A stretch of DNA of 64,000 nucleotides from Branchiostoma floridae (Eukaryota > Chordata > Leptocardii > Amphioxiformes > Branchiostomatidae), in contig NC_049991.1 in assembly GCF_000003815.2 (NCBI RefSeq), forward strand, positions 16,184,971 to 16,248,970, written 5' to 3'. The notes below the pieces were generated by a model that searched no databases, was not told the origin of the DNA, and saw only the letters and a program-made list of their open reading frames with translations. The position numbers were made by a program, and so were the translations under genes. Positions 33,106 through 46,000 of the stretch are shown here, in pieces; position 1 is the first letter of the stretch, and each line of letters begins with the position of its first letter.

Positions 33106-33689
33106 ACGTAACGGCACCAAATGTTTTAATTAGGGCTTGAAGAAAGCACATCAGTTACAATGGAAGGCCATCGTGGAATCATGCGTTAAAGATGCTCTTC
33201 CGTGTCAAAAGGTGTCAATAATTTGAAAGGTATTGATTTTATAAATGCAAAAACCGGAAATTCGTCCCTCATGAGAAAATTGCAAGTGCCTTTGCTGTGC
33301 TTCCGAAAAGAGACGCAACTCGCTAAAGAAGCCCCTTTCATTTCCATATTTGGTCACTCTGTGACTGGCAAGAATATATAGGTTAGTACAGGAGCTTCAG
33401 CGTTAGACTACTTGTATTTCATATACATGTAGATTGACTGTTTTCGATCCACTACAGCATAGTTCCATGCATTTTACATATCTTACGTGCACATAACGAA
33501 AGCTAACACGCAACAACGCCTGTAATAATGATAACGTCATAGGGGAATGAGAAACTATTGCCTACCGTAAAATCATCTCTTGATGCGCTATTATTTCTAC
33601 ATACATTGTTTACGGGTACCCTTCTCAGCCTTCTAGCTAACTGGCCTTCTTTCGTCAATACACAGTCTTCTTCAGATATATTTATATAG

Positions 33690-34070
33690 ATTAAGGTTGA
33701 GTACAAAATCGGTATTTTCTTGTTGGACCGGTCCAGAAAAATCAGGAGCCGGATGTTGAACCGATTCGAAAATGAACGGATTAAACCAGCAGGCGTTTGC
33801 ATATTTTGGGTCTTACAGGTCCCAGTAAATATGACAAGAGCGGAGTGAAAAAGAGTTGATTCTCCTTTTCTACAGTCTAACTTGGTGTAAATAGAGGCAG
33901 TTAGTATTGTTTACACAAAGATAGGAGTTTAAAACGCAAATATACGTCAGATACACCACCAAACAGAATCCTATGTAGGGCAATGGACCATTTTCAGTAT
34001 CGCACTCACAATTTTTTTACAGATAATTAGGTCCAGGTTCAGCTCCGTGCTCACCCCTAACCTAAATGCT
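33690..34070. mobile_element. Decayed hAT-type MITE TAGGGCTGGG, copy 3
   Basis: The interior phrases TTGGACCGGTCCAGAAAAA, CCGGATGTTG, CAGGTTCAG and GTGCTCACCCCTAA follow the order of copies 1 and 2. The ends are eroded. Confidence 0.55.
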
Positions 34071-35299
34071 ATTTCTTCATAGATCAATCATAGATATAGA
34101 CAGAGCTCTAATTACCCTCTCGTAAGCAACCGGCTATTGGAAAAGGCCAATTACAGAATAAGCTGAAGTACCATTAATTGGTGTCTACTTTGTGATAAAC
34201 CTTGAGCAACGTGTAATCATTCCGCCCGGCTGTCCTTTCTGGAACCTGGCCGAGGGAAAACGAAGTAACGTTAAGTCACATAAATTCACAGCTAAGATAT
34301 AGAAGAACTTTATTGCGCAACGATCGTACACGGTACAATGTATGGCAAAAAAAGAAGAAACAAACTTATCATCCTACTTACTAAAACAAGTATCAAACAT
34401 AGTACATATGCAGATTATGAATATAGAATGAAATTGAGATCCTAATTTCTAGAACATAAATATTGTATTACAATCGAGTGGGGCTAATTATAAATTTCGG
34501 CATTTTTTCTTATGACAAAGCAGTCTTTTATATATTTACCTATTTTAGCATTGTGGGAGTTGTTACATCTGAATATATAATCAAATCTGCCTGTAGCATT
34601 GAGTCTCTTAAAATCATATATAAAAGCCCTCTCCAGCAAGATCTCTTCAGTGTCACTGACGGAAACTAGTGGATGCTAGTTGAAAAGTCTGACCGTTTCC
34701 AAAATCATGTCCAGTTGCTTGAGTAGATGCTTTTTGGAGTAAGTCAGCATATTTCTGCATTGCAAAACATTGCATTCCATTATCTACTGCTTGCTACAAC
34801 AAGCATGTTTTGGAGTGAAACGTACTTTGGAATGCAAGACCATCATCGATTAGATCTCATTGACTTCTACAAATTGTCAGACCTTGCAAACATCATGCCA
34901 TATTTGAAAACAGTTCTCTCATTGTCTCTAGACGTTGTACTGCTATGGGGTTTACACCAATATACTTTCTTGTATAAATGATCATAGCAAAAAATATATC
35001 TTCGAATAGCGTCGTTGGCTCATTGCCATAGTTCCATTATGAACAAAATAGAACGAAGAGTATTAAAAATCGTTGTTGCAACTTGTGGAAAATTTGTTGC
35101 TGCCCAAGGTTGGTGACTCTGGTTGTAAAAGACACGGCGAGCCTACGTGCGTACGTACGATGACCGTGACAATCGTCAGGACTGCTGCCCCCTTAACTTC
35201 CGCCCAGCACGACATTGAAATCACTTGGGAAATATACTTCCCAAGCTTTTAAAGTGTTAGTCCACATTTTATTATGTTCAGACAAGCGAGTCGGAGACG
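34071..35299. other. Intergenic, nothing recognised
   Basis: At 34300-34420 a CTTTATTGCGCAACG-type stretch resembles the reverse of a LINE 3' tail, but weakly. No coding signal. Confidence 0.3.
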
Positions 35300-36030
35300 G
35301 GCACCTGCTAATAAAGAATTGGCCCCGACAACCCTATCACAGGTCATGGGACAAGTTATTGTGAAGATGTTGTCACGGATTCGATCTACTTTTCATACTT
35401 GTCATGTAGTGTTATGAACGTATTGGAAATTATAGCACCTAATTACTTAGACAGACTCAGTGGAATGATGTAAACTCAAACCGCATGCGAGAGGAACGAA
35501 ATTAGTGTATTGGAGATGGCATTATTTTATTTTGAACAGTCGCAAACAAGCAATCCAAAAATTTAACCCCGACAACCTTACCAGACGTCAGGAGAGTTCA
35601 ATGTGAATATGTTCTCATTGGTTCGATCTACTTTTTATACTTGTCATGTAGTGTTATGAACGTATTGCAAATTATAGCACCCAATTACATCTATATATCA
35701 CACAGAATCAGTGGAATCATGCAAGCTTAAACTGCATGCGAGAGGAACTGAAATACTGAAATTAGTGTATTAGAGATGGAAGTATTTTATTAGAAATGAA
35801 TAATAAATCATTTTGTTCAAAGAATAAACCATGAAGAATTGCCTTACCGTTGATGGAACTGTGGAGATATATATAGGAGAAAGGCGTAACCAGCGGAGCA
35901 AGACTTCACTCCAATTTCCTTACTTCTATATCAAGTGGGCGTATATTACACGAGAATATACATGACTGAACTCAAGTGAACCATTGAACAGTCGCAAACA
36001 AGCATTCCAAGAATTGCCATGTTAGACTGA
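35300..36030. repeat. 242-bp tandem repeat, two full units plus a partial
   Basis: GTCATGTAGTGTTATGAACG occurs at 35401 and 35643. Shared phrases before and after include GATTCGATCTACTTTT-like sequence, AATTATAGCACC, GCATGCGAGAGGAAC and ATTAGTGTATT. A partial third unit (GAACAGTCGCAAACAAGCAT) is near 35990. Confidence 0.75.
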
Positions 36031-36638
36031 GGCAAAAGATGATGTTTTTAACAATCGGACAACAATTTCGTCATATGATAATCTTTTTTTCCGTTGTAGT
36101 ATTCTTCGTTGTTTTTTTAATAAGCATTATGAATTGGTTAATTACATAATGAGAAAAATTGTATTTCCTCCAACTCGAGAAATTTCACTTAAAGGAATTT
36201 TCGACCGAATCTCTTGGTTTTCTCGATCTATCTGACCCGAGTGTTTTGATGACGTGATCTTTTCGTCGGAGGTCGGCACCTCCACCGCGACCGGATGTTG
36301 ATTATCATGTCTATATTTTATGCATGAGAGATTTTTGGTTAGAGTTAAAACTTGTTAAGTTGACATTCAGCTATCATTGTGGAAAGTGGCCAGGAGCATG
36401 CCCATGGTTGGCAAATATAACCTTCAGACTGAAGTGACTTTGACTTTATTAGAATTGCAGAAAAGCAATACAACGTGGGGGCACAAGGCAGCAAATTCTG
36501 GTGATTGTAATCTATAAAACATGTAATTCTATCACATCATTCCATCCAACCATGAATGTGATTCTTACCATTGGCGTATCGGTTGGCTGTCTGCCATTCC
36601 TGCCTGTACGATTTAGGCTCTGCATGGAACGGGCGTGA
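36031..36638. other. Intergenic, nothing recognised
   Basis: No gene or repeat recognised. Confidence 0.35.
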
Positions 36639-37000
36639 TAGAGTTATTCTCGTGCAAAGTTTGAAAGGAAACCGGCGCCTGCAGTTCCAAACAAGCCGCT
36701 AGGGGGCCCAAACTCACAGCACTTACTCTCTGCCTCAAGGGCTATCTACCACTCAAAAATCATGATCACAGCATGTCCAGAACAGGAGATATCAAAAATT
36801 GAGGTTCTGCTGCAGTACCTTAGCAAGCCGCTAGGGGACCCATTATCGAACTTGACCTTCGTTTTCCCGACCCCTACCCACCTACCAAATATTATCGGGA
36901 TCCATCCAAGACTTCTTGAGTTATGCTGTTAACACACAGACAGACAGACACACAGACTCACAAGCCCAAAACATAACCTTAGCCATTCTGGCAAAGGTAA
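36639..37000 (+). mobile_element. Dispersed repeat CCGCTAGGGGGCCC, copy 2
   Basis: Same extent and order as 28816-29189, with only scattered differences and a shorter (CAGA)n. Confidence 0.75.
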
Positions 37001-37293
37001 AAAGGGCGGGTGCTTGAGGGTTTTAACATCAAAAGTCACATAGTCACAAAAGGATTCATGAATAAGGCGGCGGTAGTGGTTTTGATCTTTGCGCTGATAC
37101 CTTAGTGTTGGAAGAAAGTTTGGCATTATTCTATGATTACTACCAATACAGGTGGGCTTCCATGATCACATAGCCTTCAGTAATCTTCATTGTACAGCGA
37201 CTTTTGTAAGGTCTTCTGCTACTAAAAGTACCAACAAGCAAGCGGATACAAATGGATTAACTTGCTGTTGGCATCCGTCTGTCTCGGAAGACA

Positions 37294-37837
37294 ATGGTAG
37301 GCAGACAGGGTGGGTTTAAGGTGACCCGTATTTTAAATGCTTCAAAGACAAAGTGGATACTTCTTGGGAGCAGTGGAAATCTAAAGAAAGCACATCAAGT
37401 GTTAATCAAAATTGGCCTAGAGTCAATTGAAAGAGTGGCTTCATTTAAATACCTAGGGCTTATTCTTGATGACAAATTAACATGGAATGAACATATTGAT
37501 AAACTCTGCTAAAAAAATAACCCAACGAGTAGGTTTACTCAGACGTCTAAGACCCTGCTTCACTGTACATGTAAATATAGCTAATATGTTGTATAAAGCA
37601 ATGGCACTCCCCCTTCTGGATTACTGTGACACCGTGTGGGATAGCTGTGGAGTGGGGAGACAACAACAACTCCAAGTGCTACAGAACCGGGCTGCCAGGG
37701 TAGTTCTGCAACTGAACCTACAGTCCAGCAGTGTCCTCGACCTTCATGAGAAGCTCAGCTGGCAGTACCTCACAGGGAGAAGGCGGGATCATGTTAGAGT
37801 AGATTACTTTACAACAAATGTCTACAATGACGCCTAG
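37294..37837 (+). pseudogene. Non-LTR reverse transcriptase fragment, frameshifted
   Basis: Frame 1 (37294-37512) gives NASKTKWILLGSSGN and YLGLILDDKLTWNEHI. The reading shifts at about 37505-37515 into a second frame (to 37837) with ITQRVGLLRRLRPC, LYKAMALPLLDYCDTVWDSC and VLQNRAARVVL. These are thumb and C-terminal motifs of CR1/L2/Jockey-like elements. The catalytic palm (FADD) is missing. Dead 5'-truncated copy. Confidence 0.75.
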
Positions 37838-38654
37838 GTCGCAGTACAGTGAGATTTGATTTTCTGATAGACAACACTTTAGCGTTTCAATGGCTTCATT
37901 TAATGCTCAATATAACCAAACGCATTTACAAGAAAAGGCACGTGGTACGTACTTTCAGAAACGCAGACGGTTGAAGATTGACTTTTGGCCGTACAATTTG
38001 GCGGGGCACTTTTCACTCTCTACACAGAAAAACACCAGCAAGACTCCCTCATTTTGAGAACATACTAGTAATTACGCGCTTGGAGAGGCTGCAAGGCATT
38101 TTGTTACGGATCTGTTATCAGTGAGAGCAACTCATTCTCCAGTTACGATAGAATCCATCAGACCCGAGTAGCCCTGGAGGGCGTGCAAGCACGAGCGATT
38201 CTGACGGGAGAAATAAAAGAAATAATGAAACTTTCTGGCTCTCTAAGAAGCACGTAGTGTCTCCTTCATGAGGTATAAAGTAGCAAATAAAATTCATCAC
38301 ACGTGCAAACCAGGACCTACATCGCTCAAAGGAGTCTCTAAGAATACGAGACAGTGGAATCAGGTCTGATTAAGGACTGATTACAGCTACATTTACACGT
38401 CACCTACGTATAGAGCTACAGAAAAGAGTGCAAGATGCAACTGCAACTTCTGCTTGAGAATGAATGTCATACCAAACGTGCCCCTCCCTATAACGTTAAC
38501 AAGAATGCCCCCATCTGTGTATCAAAAGAGTTTATAGGTGTTAAAAAATTCTTTTTTTTTCTAGAACTATAGTAAAGAGGAACGTGATGCCACCAAGTAC
38601 TGTAGGGACATCCTCATCAGATGGCTTTGAGCAGCTTCAAGTAGCTAGATCCAG

Positions 38655-38770
38655 GGTTAGGTGTGACAGAATGTTCAGTGAGACATAACCAGCTACTGCC
38701 GCACCGCGTGCATGTGAAGTTGGTTATATCTCCGCCGAGCGGTGGTTATGCCGGCTATACAGATACAGAA
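38655..38770 (+). mobile_element. LINE 3' end, probably of the same copy as 37294
   Basis: GGTGTGACAGAATGTTCAGTG, CTGCCGCACCGCGTGCATGT, GCCGAGCGGTGGTTATGCC and a terminal CTATACAGATACAGA. Homologous to 26281-26390. Confidence 0.5.
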
Positions 38771-40229
38771 ATGTGATCATTTGTAACATGGGAAACATTC
38801 TATTCTCACGAAAGATCTAGATAACGTCAGACGAACCACCGTGGGCATATCTGGTAACAAAGTCAACCCCATTTGCACCGCTATAGCCTCTTTAATTGTT
38901 TCAGTACGTGGCGCCAACAGACGGGCGTACCGTGGAGAGAAGTCAGGTTCGCTTCCGGCCAGATATCATCTTCAAGCGTGAGGTTTCTTTTGATATCAAC
39001 CTTGTTGTAATTTAATAGCCAGTAGGTACCCAATCTGAGTAATGAGGCTGTTGTGTGTAGATGGCCATGGAATGATTGGTGTGAATGAACCTTGTACACG
39101 TGTAATACACGTGTAATGAAAGCAACGTAGTTGCGTATGATTCTTTTGGCGGTACTCTTTAGAAAAAAAAGTAGCGGGTTATTGACCCTCGATTCTTTTT
39201 TTTTGTCTTTAACTTTATTTGAATTGTAACGAGACAATACAAACTGCACCAGGGAGCAAGATACTGTGCAGCATACACATTAAGGCACATACATAGTACA
39301 ATAAACACAATAAGTACAATACAATTAAAATCAATCAGAGCAAATACCTATTAGTGGTCCATAGGAAGGTGGTGCAGCTGAAATATTTTAGTTAGTACAA
39401 TGTAAGTATGTAATGCATCGGATACTTGTTTGTTTGTGGACAAGTTATGAGCTGTGGATCCCTGGAGTAAGAGTGGCACGGCAGGATGTTGTTGTAGTAA
39501 GTTTTTGTCGTTGTCTATCTTCCTTCTCTATATTCATATAACGTCTTTAAACGATTTGCATTCTACGCTTTAACACTTTGTGGCCGTCTTGAATATCATC
39601 CATAATATTCACGATTATAGCCTAACTAAACATCATCTCGATGAGAATAACTGAAACGGAAGCTCGCCGTGCCGGAGACACCATTTCCGTGACATGCAAA
39701 GTCCGTTGGCTTTGGATATGGATGGAGAAAATGTGGTACGAAAAGCTAATAAAGCAACTTGGCTTTTCTACCCCAAGCCTGTACACAAGAGTATTAGGTA
39801 GTGATACGGAAGAAAACAGACTGGGATCCAGTGAGTGTATTCTGAGTGGAAAATTGTGAAATCGCCGCGCCCGGTCTTCCTTCTGTGTCGCTGAAGTATA
39901 TCCCTGTAAATCCCCATCCTTTCTACAGGATTCAGGGCTGTTGGGGCTTCGGAAAAAATGTTCTGTTTTGGGCCGACCGACCATATCAAAGACCTGCTGA
40001 TCCTAGCACTTGTGAGCATAGTTTCCATGTATAAAGCCGACGGGCGAATGCTGGGAAAGGAAAGTTTTCGATCTAACATTGGGGAGATAATATCAAAAGA
40101 TAAAAATAAATTCCCTGTATTTCACACTCTGTTAACTGATATTTTGAAAAGTTAATGCACGTTTATTAAAAAGTTTTGAAATTTGAGCTTGCACAATGTG
40201 GGTCCTCAGAATTTTCAATATCGTATCGT
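38771..40229. other. Intergenic, nothing recognised
   Basis: At 39205-39330 a TTTATTTGAATTGTAACGAG then ACAATACAA stretch may be a reversed retroelement tail. ORFs of 60-122 codons show no motifs. Confidence 0.3.
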
Positions 40230-40427
40230 AATAATGCCCTCAGAATCCCATTGAGGAGCCACTCAGGACAACAACAAGCGACGCCCAGGACGGTAGAAGG
40301 CGAACTACTTGCAGAACCTGCTGGGGACGCGGAGGGCGACCTGAGACTTGACGATATTACTGCGCTTCCTGCGGACAGACAGACGTGGACAAGACTTGTG
40401 TTCGACTGCACCGCAGCCGACCGATGA
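40230..40427 (+). pseudogene. Possible non-LTR retrotransposon C-terminal tail
   Basis: PRTVEGELLAEPAGDAEGDL and ALPADRQTWTRLV, then a stop, resemble the (W)RRTVExEL then DRxxWRxLV tail of some LINE polyproteins. Similarity is short, so this is tentative. Confidence 0.35.
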
Positions 40428-40634
40428 TGTTGAAAAAAACAGCGCGAAACCTGGTGCGTTTCAGTCTTATTTTGTTTCACTGTCTTTTCTGGCTCACTTG
40501 GTCCGAAAACTAGAAAAGAAAAAAAATATCGGGCATATTCTTTTCAACACCATAATCTGAACCACAGCATTGCTTTTCCCGGGCCTTAATACATTCGCAT
40601 CGCCTGTCTGAAATTCTAAGAACCTTATTCAGTC

Positions 40635-41120
40635 ATGGGCTTATCATACCAAGAAAAACATGTTGTTTTTTTGTGTCAACCTGTAGCCTCCAATTATAAT
40701 GTACGCACTAATGACGTCTTTAGTATCCTTCGTGTAAATCAGTTAAAAATGACAGAAGCTCCCAACTGTGAATATCGGACATATTTTCGCCCACATACAT
40801 TTGTACGTCATAACTTAGCCACGGTGAAATGGCCACATTCTAACAAAATTATAACACTGGATAGCTCTCTATGGAAACTCAAAGTTATGGGCTTATCATA
40901 CCAAGAAAAACGTGTTTTATTGTGTTTTTGTGTCAACCTGTATCCTCCAATTACAATGACGTCTTTAGTGTCCTTGATGTAGAATGATTAAAATGACAGA
41001 AGCTACCAACTGTAAATATCGGACATATTTTTTGCCCACATACTATATGGCGTAGCCACGGTGTTGTGACTACATTCTAAATATGCTTTATAACAATGGT
41101 TAGCTCTCTATGGAAACTCA
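40635..41120. repeat. 252-bp tandem duplication
   Basis: ATGGGCTTATCATACCAAGA starts units at 40635 and 40887. TAGCTCTCTATGGAAACTCA ends both. The 115-codon ORF crossing the junction is a by-product of the duplication. Confidence 0.8.
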
Positions 41121-41544
41121 ACATACGACATGATGCGATATGACAACATACATGTCATGCGACAACAAGTATCAAGTCCTTCAAAATGACAGTTAAACGT
41201 TAAACTCTGAACTGCAAATATCAGACTACTTAGTTGCATCGCAGTGCTTAGCAGTAGTTTGAGACCGTCCACATTTTAGTGTATACAAGTGTAAAATCTC
41301 TTCGTATGGAAATGCATGGTGATTAAACACAGTATTGCTTGTTAGGTTAGGAAGAAAAAGCTGTCCATGTCATTAAGCATTGAAAGATAAAGTAAGTGGG
41401 CAATAGTTTATGGATAAAGCAAATACAAAGCTGTAGCGTATTATGATTTTTTTCCAGTCGACTTCATAATTTTTGGACCGTGGTGTAGCTTGATGCTAGT
41501 GACACTTGATACTAGTGACACTTGATACATACGATTACATAGTA

Positions 41545-42510
41545 TAGATATACTGGAAAATGGGCTTGAATTAATACGTGCGTGACTATAGACAGTGATG
41601 TGTGATGTGCTTATGGCCTGTCCTTGGTGCTGAATAGCCATCGCATCAGAGCCTCTGCCATGGACCATACGACCAACGAGGAGCAGTTGTCAACTGTATC
41701 AACAAACTATGGGCAGGAAAGGAATCACAGTGGCACAATGTGACAAAAAATGGTTATTTTACTACTAGGTTTTCAGACTCGCTACCATCGCCCGTTTTCA
41801 CACGCGTATTCAGTTGATATTATCCCTCGGCATTGACATAAATGCTATGTGCTACCTAGCTGATGAACAATGTGAATCACTGTGAATAGTAATAACGAAG
41901 GATATGATTTGGGCTTGCATTAGTACGTATATGGCTATGGGCTTGACTGTGTGATGTGTCTATGGCCTGTCCTTGGTGCTGAACAATCATCACATACGAG
42001 CCTCTACCACCATTTCAAATGAACGAGGAGGAAGGGTCAAGTTGTCAACTGTATCATCAAACTATGGGGAGGAAAAGACCCACAGGTGCACAAACCTTCG
42101 TATCTATTAGGTTTTCAGACACTGCTATCCCTAGTTTTCACATGCGTACTTTGATATCGTCGCTCGGCATTGACATAAATGACAATGTGCTACCTGAAGA
42201 ATAGTAACATCGAAATGCTATGATTTGAGCTTGTACGTGTGTGACTATGGTCTTAACTGTGTGATGTAATGGCTTGTCCTTGGTGCTGAGTAGCCATCAA
42301 TAAGAGTCTCTACTAACTGTTACCATTTCAAATTAACGTTGAGCAAGGGTGAAGCTGTCAACTGTATCATCAAACTATGGGGAGGAAAAGACCACAGGGG
42401 CACAAGGCGCACAAACCTTTGTATCTATTAGGTTTTCAGATCTCATTGCCATCGCTAGTTTTCACACGCGTACTTTGACATTGTTGCTCGGCATTGGCGT
42501 GACGACAGCA
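41545..42510. repeat. Three-copy tandem repeat, period about 307-349 bp
   Basis: TGTCCTTGGTGCTGA occurs at 41619, 41968 and 42275. Other shared phrases are GTGTGATGT, GTCAACTGTATCA-CAAACTATGGG, TAGGTTTTCAGA and TCGGCATTG. It ends about 500 bp before the ABAT start codon. Confidence 0.75.
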
Positions 42511-42654
42511 CAGCTGAAAACAATCTATGAGGTTAAGAACAACGTAAACCACTGTAAATTGTTAACAACGGCCGTACCTGCCCAGTCTTACCCAATGTTT
42601 ACATTTGTTCATGTGTATTTGATCACCTAATGAATGGTTATCGACCTTAATCCG

Positions 42655-42664
42655 GTCACGTGAC
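42655..42664. promoter_or_regulatory. Palindromic E-box GTCACGTGAC upstream of ABAT
   Basis: A perfect 10-bp palindrome with a CACGTG core, the site type bound by USF, MITF and TFEB family bHLH-Zip factors. It lies about 350 bp upstream of the ABAT start, in a GC-richer stretch that also has several CAGGTG/CACCTG E-boxes. Function is inferred from position only. Confidence 0.35.
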
Positions 42665-43004
42665 TGCCCGCTGTTGTTTCAGTCCAGGTGAACTTTGGTT
42701 CGGGTTTACCTGTTGCTTTACCTGGCGATCACCTGGAGGGGGCGTGCCAGGTGTGTTGTTAAGCATGAGAATATTTTAAGACTTGTAGCGGTAAATGTTT
42801 TGAAATGTTGTGATACATACAGAATGGAGGATCTACTGTCGTGTTTGTCATTAAGTGATCTGTCGTTCCAGGCAAGTAACCGTTTGTTTACGTAATCGTT
42901 TTGACACTTGCAACGTTAAGTTATTTACTTGTCATGTTGTGATTTCAGTTTTCAAGAAGAGAGCATTTATTACCACTGGATGTTTTTGCTGGACAGCTGT
43001 GGAC

Positions 43005-46000
43005 ATGTCAATATCTATGGCTGCACTGAAGCAGCTCCTATCTCGGACCAACACCCTCTGGAAACCGGGTAAGCCATGAAGTCGGTGTATGTAATTAAAA
43101 CCAATTCCTTAGGACTATTCCATTTCAATCTCTTGGGGGGGGGGGGGTCAGCAGTATCAAAATCAAAACGATGAAGGAGACCGTCATAGCATTCTGATAG
43201 CTGGAACGATGGTGGATAAAATATCAATTGAAAACATGTGACAAAAATTCCCGTCTCCGGGCTTAAGTAGTTTGGCCAACAGGGATATGGCAACAAAGAG
43301 TGAAAAAAAAACTAGAGTTCGGCGACCTCATACCTCCATGAAAGAGATTTTATGAAAAACATTACTCAGTTGCGTAATTTATGCCCGGTGACGTTTGCAT
43401 TCAACTACTAGTAACATTAACACATGTAAAAAATAGTAGTGGAAATTCTCCAGTCTTTCATGGCAGCAATGTGCCAGTGTATTGTAACTCTCGACTGTGA
43501 TACCACTGCCCCTTTTACACCAAACACACCATGTTTACGTTGTACTTACACATTAACTTGGGGTGACACAGATTTTTGGCTCAGCAAATATGCTATTTTA
43601 GCTCTGTATACATTGATATCATTAAAGTAATTATGGTCATGTGCTGTGGTACCAGAAGGAAAATCCAATATATATTGACTTGAAAGTACTTTTTAGTGAA
43701 TCTGATTTGCTATTTGGTAAATGTGAAAATTGCTTAAAGATATGAAGCATACCTATAAGTTGGAATAACAACCATGCATGTGTAGGCATTGCCCATGAAG
43801 ACTTCTGATCAGTTTACAAGCCCCTAATTTCTAACACAGCCTGTCTTAGGAGCCTCGGCTTCTTACTATTGGTGCCCAAAAAAAGTCAGTAAGGTAAGGT
43901 TTCTTCAACAGAATCGAGAGTAGGTACCAACTCTTGATTGTGTTGAAGAAACCTTACAATCAAGTCAGCCATAGTATATCTCCTTGCCTGTCTGAATGCA
44001 ACAGCAAAAGAATTAGTTAGTTTTAGGAAAATTTGTGTTTCTGATAACGGTCACGTTGCGTTTAATTGCACAGCCTATTCGACAACATATTTTGTGCAAT
44101 TATCCAGCTGGTGTGATAATGTGAAGTTATCCAGCTGGACCGCACCGGTTTGGGATTTGGCAATTAACAGAAGTGTGCATTAATCTATTACGCAATTAAC
44201 TGGCTCCTATTGTATCTTTTTCCTCGACTGCAGCAGCCAGGTGCCTGGCCCAATCCGCACAACAGAAGCTGTTACCAGACGACTATGACTACGATGGACC
44301 ACATGTTGTTACACAGGTTCCAGGGCCTCGCTCAAAGGTCACACAACCTTCAGATCTAAGGAAAAATATATCTGAGATGAATAGATACAATTACTGCCTA
44401 ATGAATAGCATATGGTACATCAATTTAATAGTGGCCAGGATTTAATAGGAATCATAGATAACCTTGTGGGGAAAAAGAGGACCTATAATTAAATCAGTAC
44501 CACTGACGAATTTGGTTTTTGCTACAGATGCTGCTGAAGTCCTTGGACAACATTCAGGTGAAATGAATAAAGCTCAACTTTGATGAATTCCTGCATTTGT
44601 GAACATCAAATTCCATTGATTTTCGATATTTCGATATATTTTCGACCATCCACTGATATTTCTGACTTTTAGGACATTACAGTTGCGTATAAATCTAATA
44701 ATTTGCTAATTATTTAATATCCAACGACTTGTTTTCAGAACACGGAGGCGGTTCAGTTCTTCTGTGACTTCAAGAAGAGCAGAGGAAACTGGCTGGTGGA
44801 TGCTGACGGCAACCGTCTTCTGGATGTGTACATGCAGATAGCCTCTCTACCGCTGGGTATCTTTATGCCTTTGTGAATAATGAATGAATAAAGACCTTAA
44901 TTGTACATTTTTGCCCAACGAGTCAGTCCAACCGAGATAAGCACAGATCACAAAAAGACAAAACATTTAACTGTTATACATGTTTCAAGTACAAAATATT
45001 GCTATAGGGCCTAAAGTAAAACCCTGTACAGAATTTGAATCCAATGACTAGATATACCCAGCGAAGATGATATCCAACAGGGTTGCTACATTGAATAGTA
45101 AATTAGGCCTCTAAATGTAATGTAAAACTACATTCTTCTAGCACATTCAGTCAAGTGTTAGCTAAATGAGAGTTATGTTCTTAAGTTCAACAAACAGATA
45201 GATTCGTGACTGTTTTTCTACAATGCCATGTAGGTCCAGGATATCCAGATACAAACTTTTTACATTCTAGGCTACAACCACCCTGCCGTTGTTTCGGCTC
45301 TTACTGACGAAAACAACCTGGTGAGTCTTCTTTTCATCATTCATGTCACAAAGTTTAAGTAGTATGTAACAAATCAACATTTGTATGCATCTTTCATGCC
45401 AGGATATGTTGAGCTTTCATTTCTATACTAGGTTATGCTGACACCACAAACAACTGTGGAACACTAGTACTTTAAAACCGGAAATGTACATGCATGTACA
45501 CATATTATGTTGCAACACTACATGCATTATAATTCACCATTATAGAAGAAACGCTATTCAGGATTTTATCTATGTTTATCCAGAGTGCATTTGTGAACCG
45601 TCCTGCGCTGGGAGTACTACCCCCTGTTGACTTTCCTGACACTTTGCAGAAGCTTTTGCAGGTAAGCATTCTTGAGAATTCTAAATGCAAGAGCTGACAG
45701 CGGCGGGGTTACTACCGGGTAGTACACGTATCAGACGTCAGGAAATTGTTTTCTGTGGTTGTGGGAATCCAGTAGCAATCAGTGTACAGTCAAACTTGCT
45801 GTATACTACAGGATTCTTCATGCTTTGGTCATTGGGAAAATAATCTATGGGACCCCCAAAAGTTCCCACTAAAGACAGATGGTCACTTGTAAAGGCTTAC
45901 TGTAGCTGTATAAATCATGGTTAGTTGGATTAAGTCTGTGAAGACAGTGTGCACAGTATTCTTCCCATCACAGTAATTCTTACGTTCCACAGGATATATT

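Noticed and set aside
37294-37837. Active LINE
   Set aside because: Frameshifted, lacks the catalytic palm and endonuclease; only the C-terminal part remains.
38881-39249. 122-codon minus-strand ORF
   Set aside because: No motif, and it overlaps a retroelement-tail-like AT-rich stretch.
40635-40982. 115-codon ORF over a tandem duplication
   Set aside because: The frame is open across both units by chance; no known family and it stops in the second unit.
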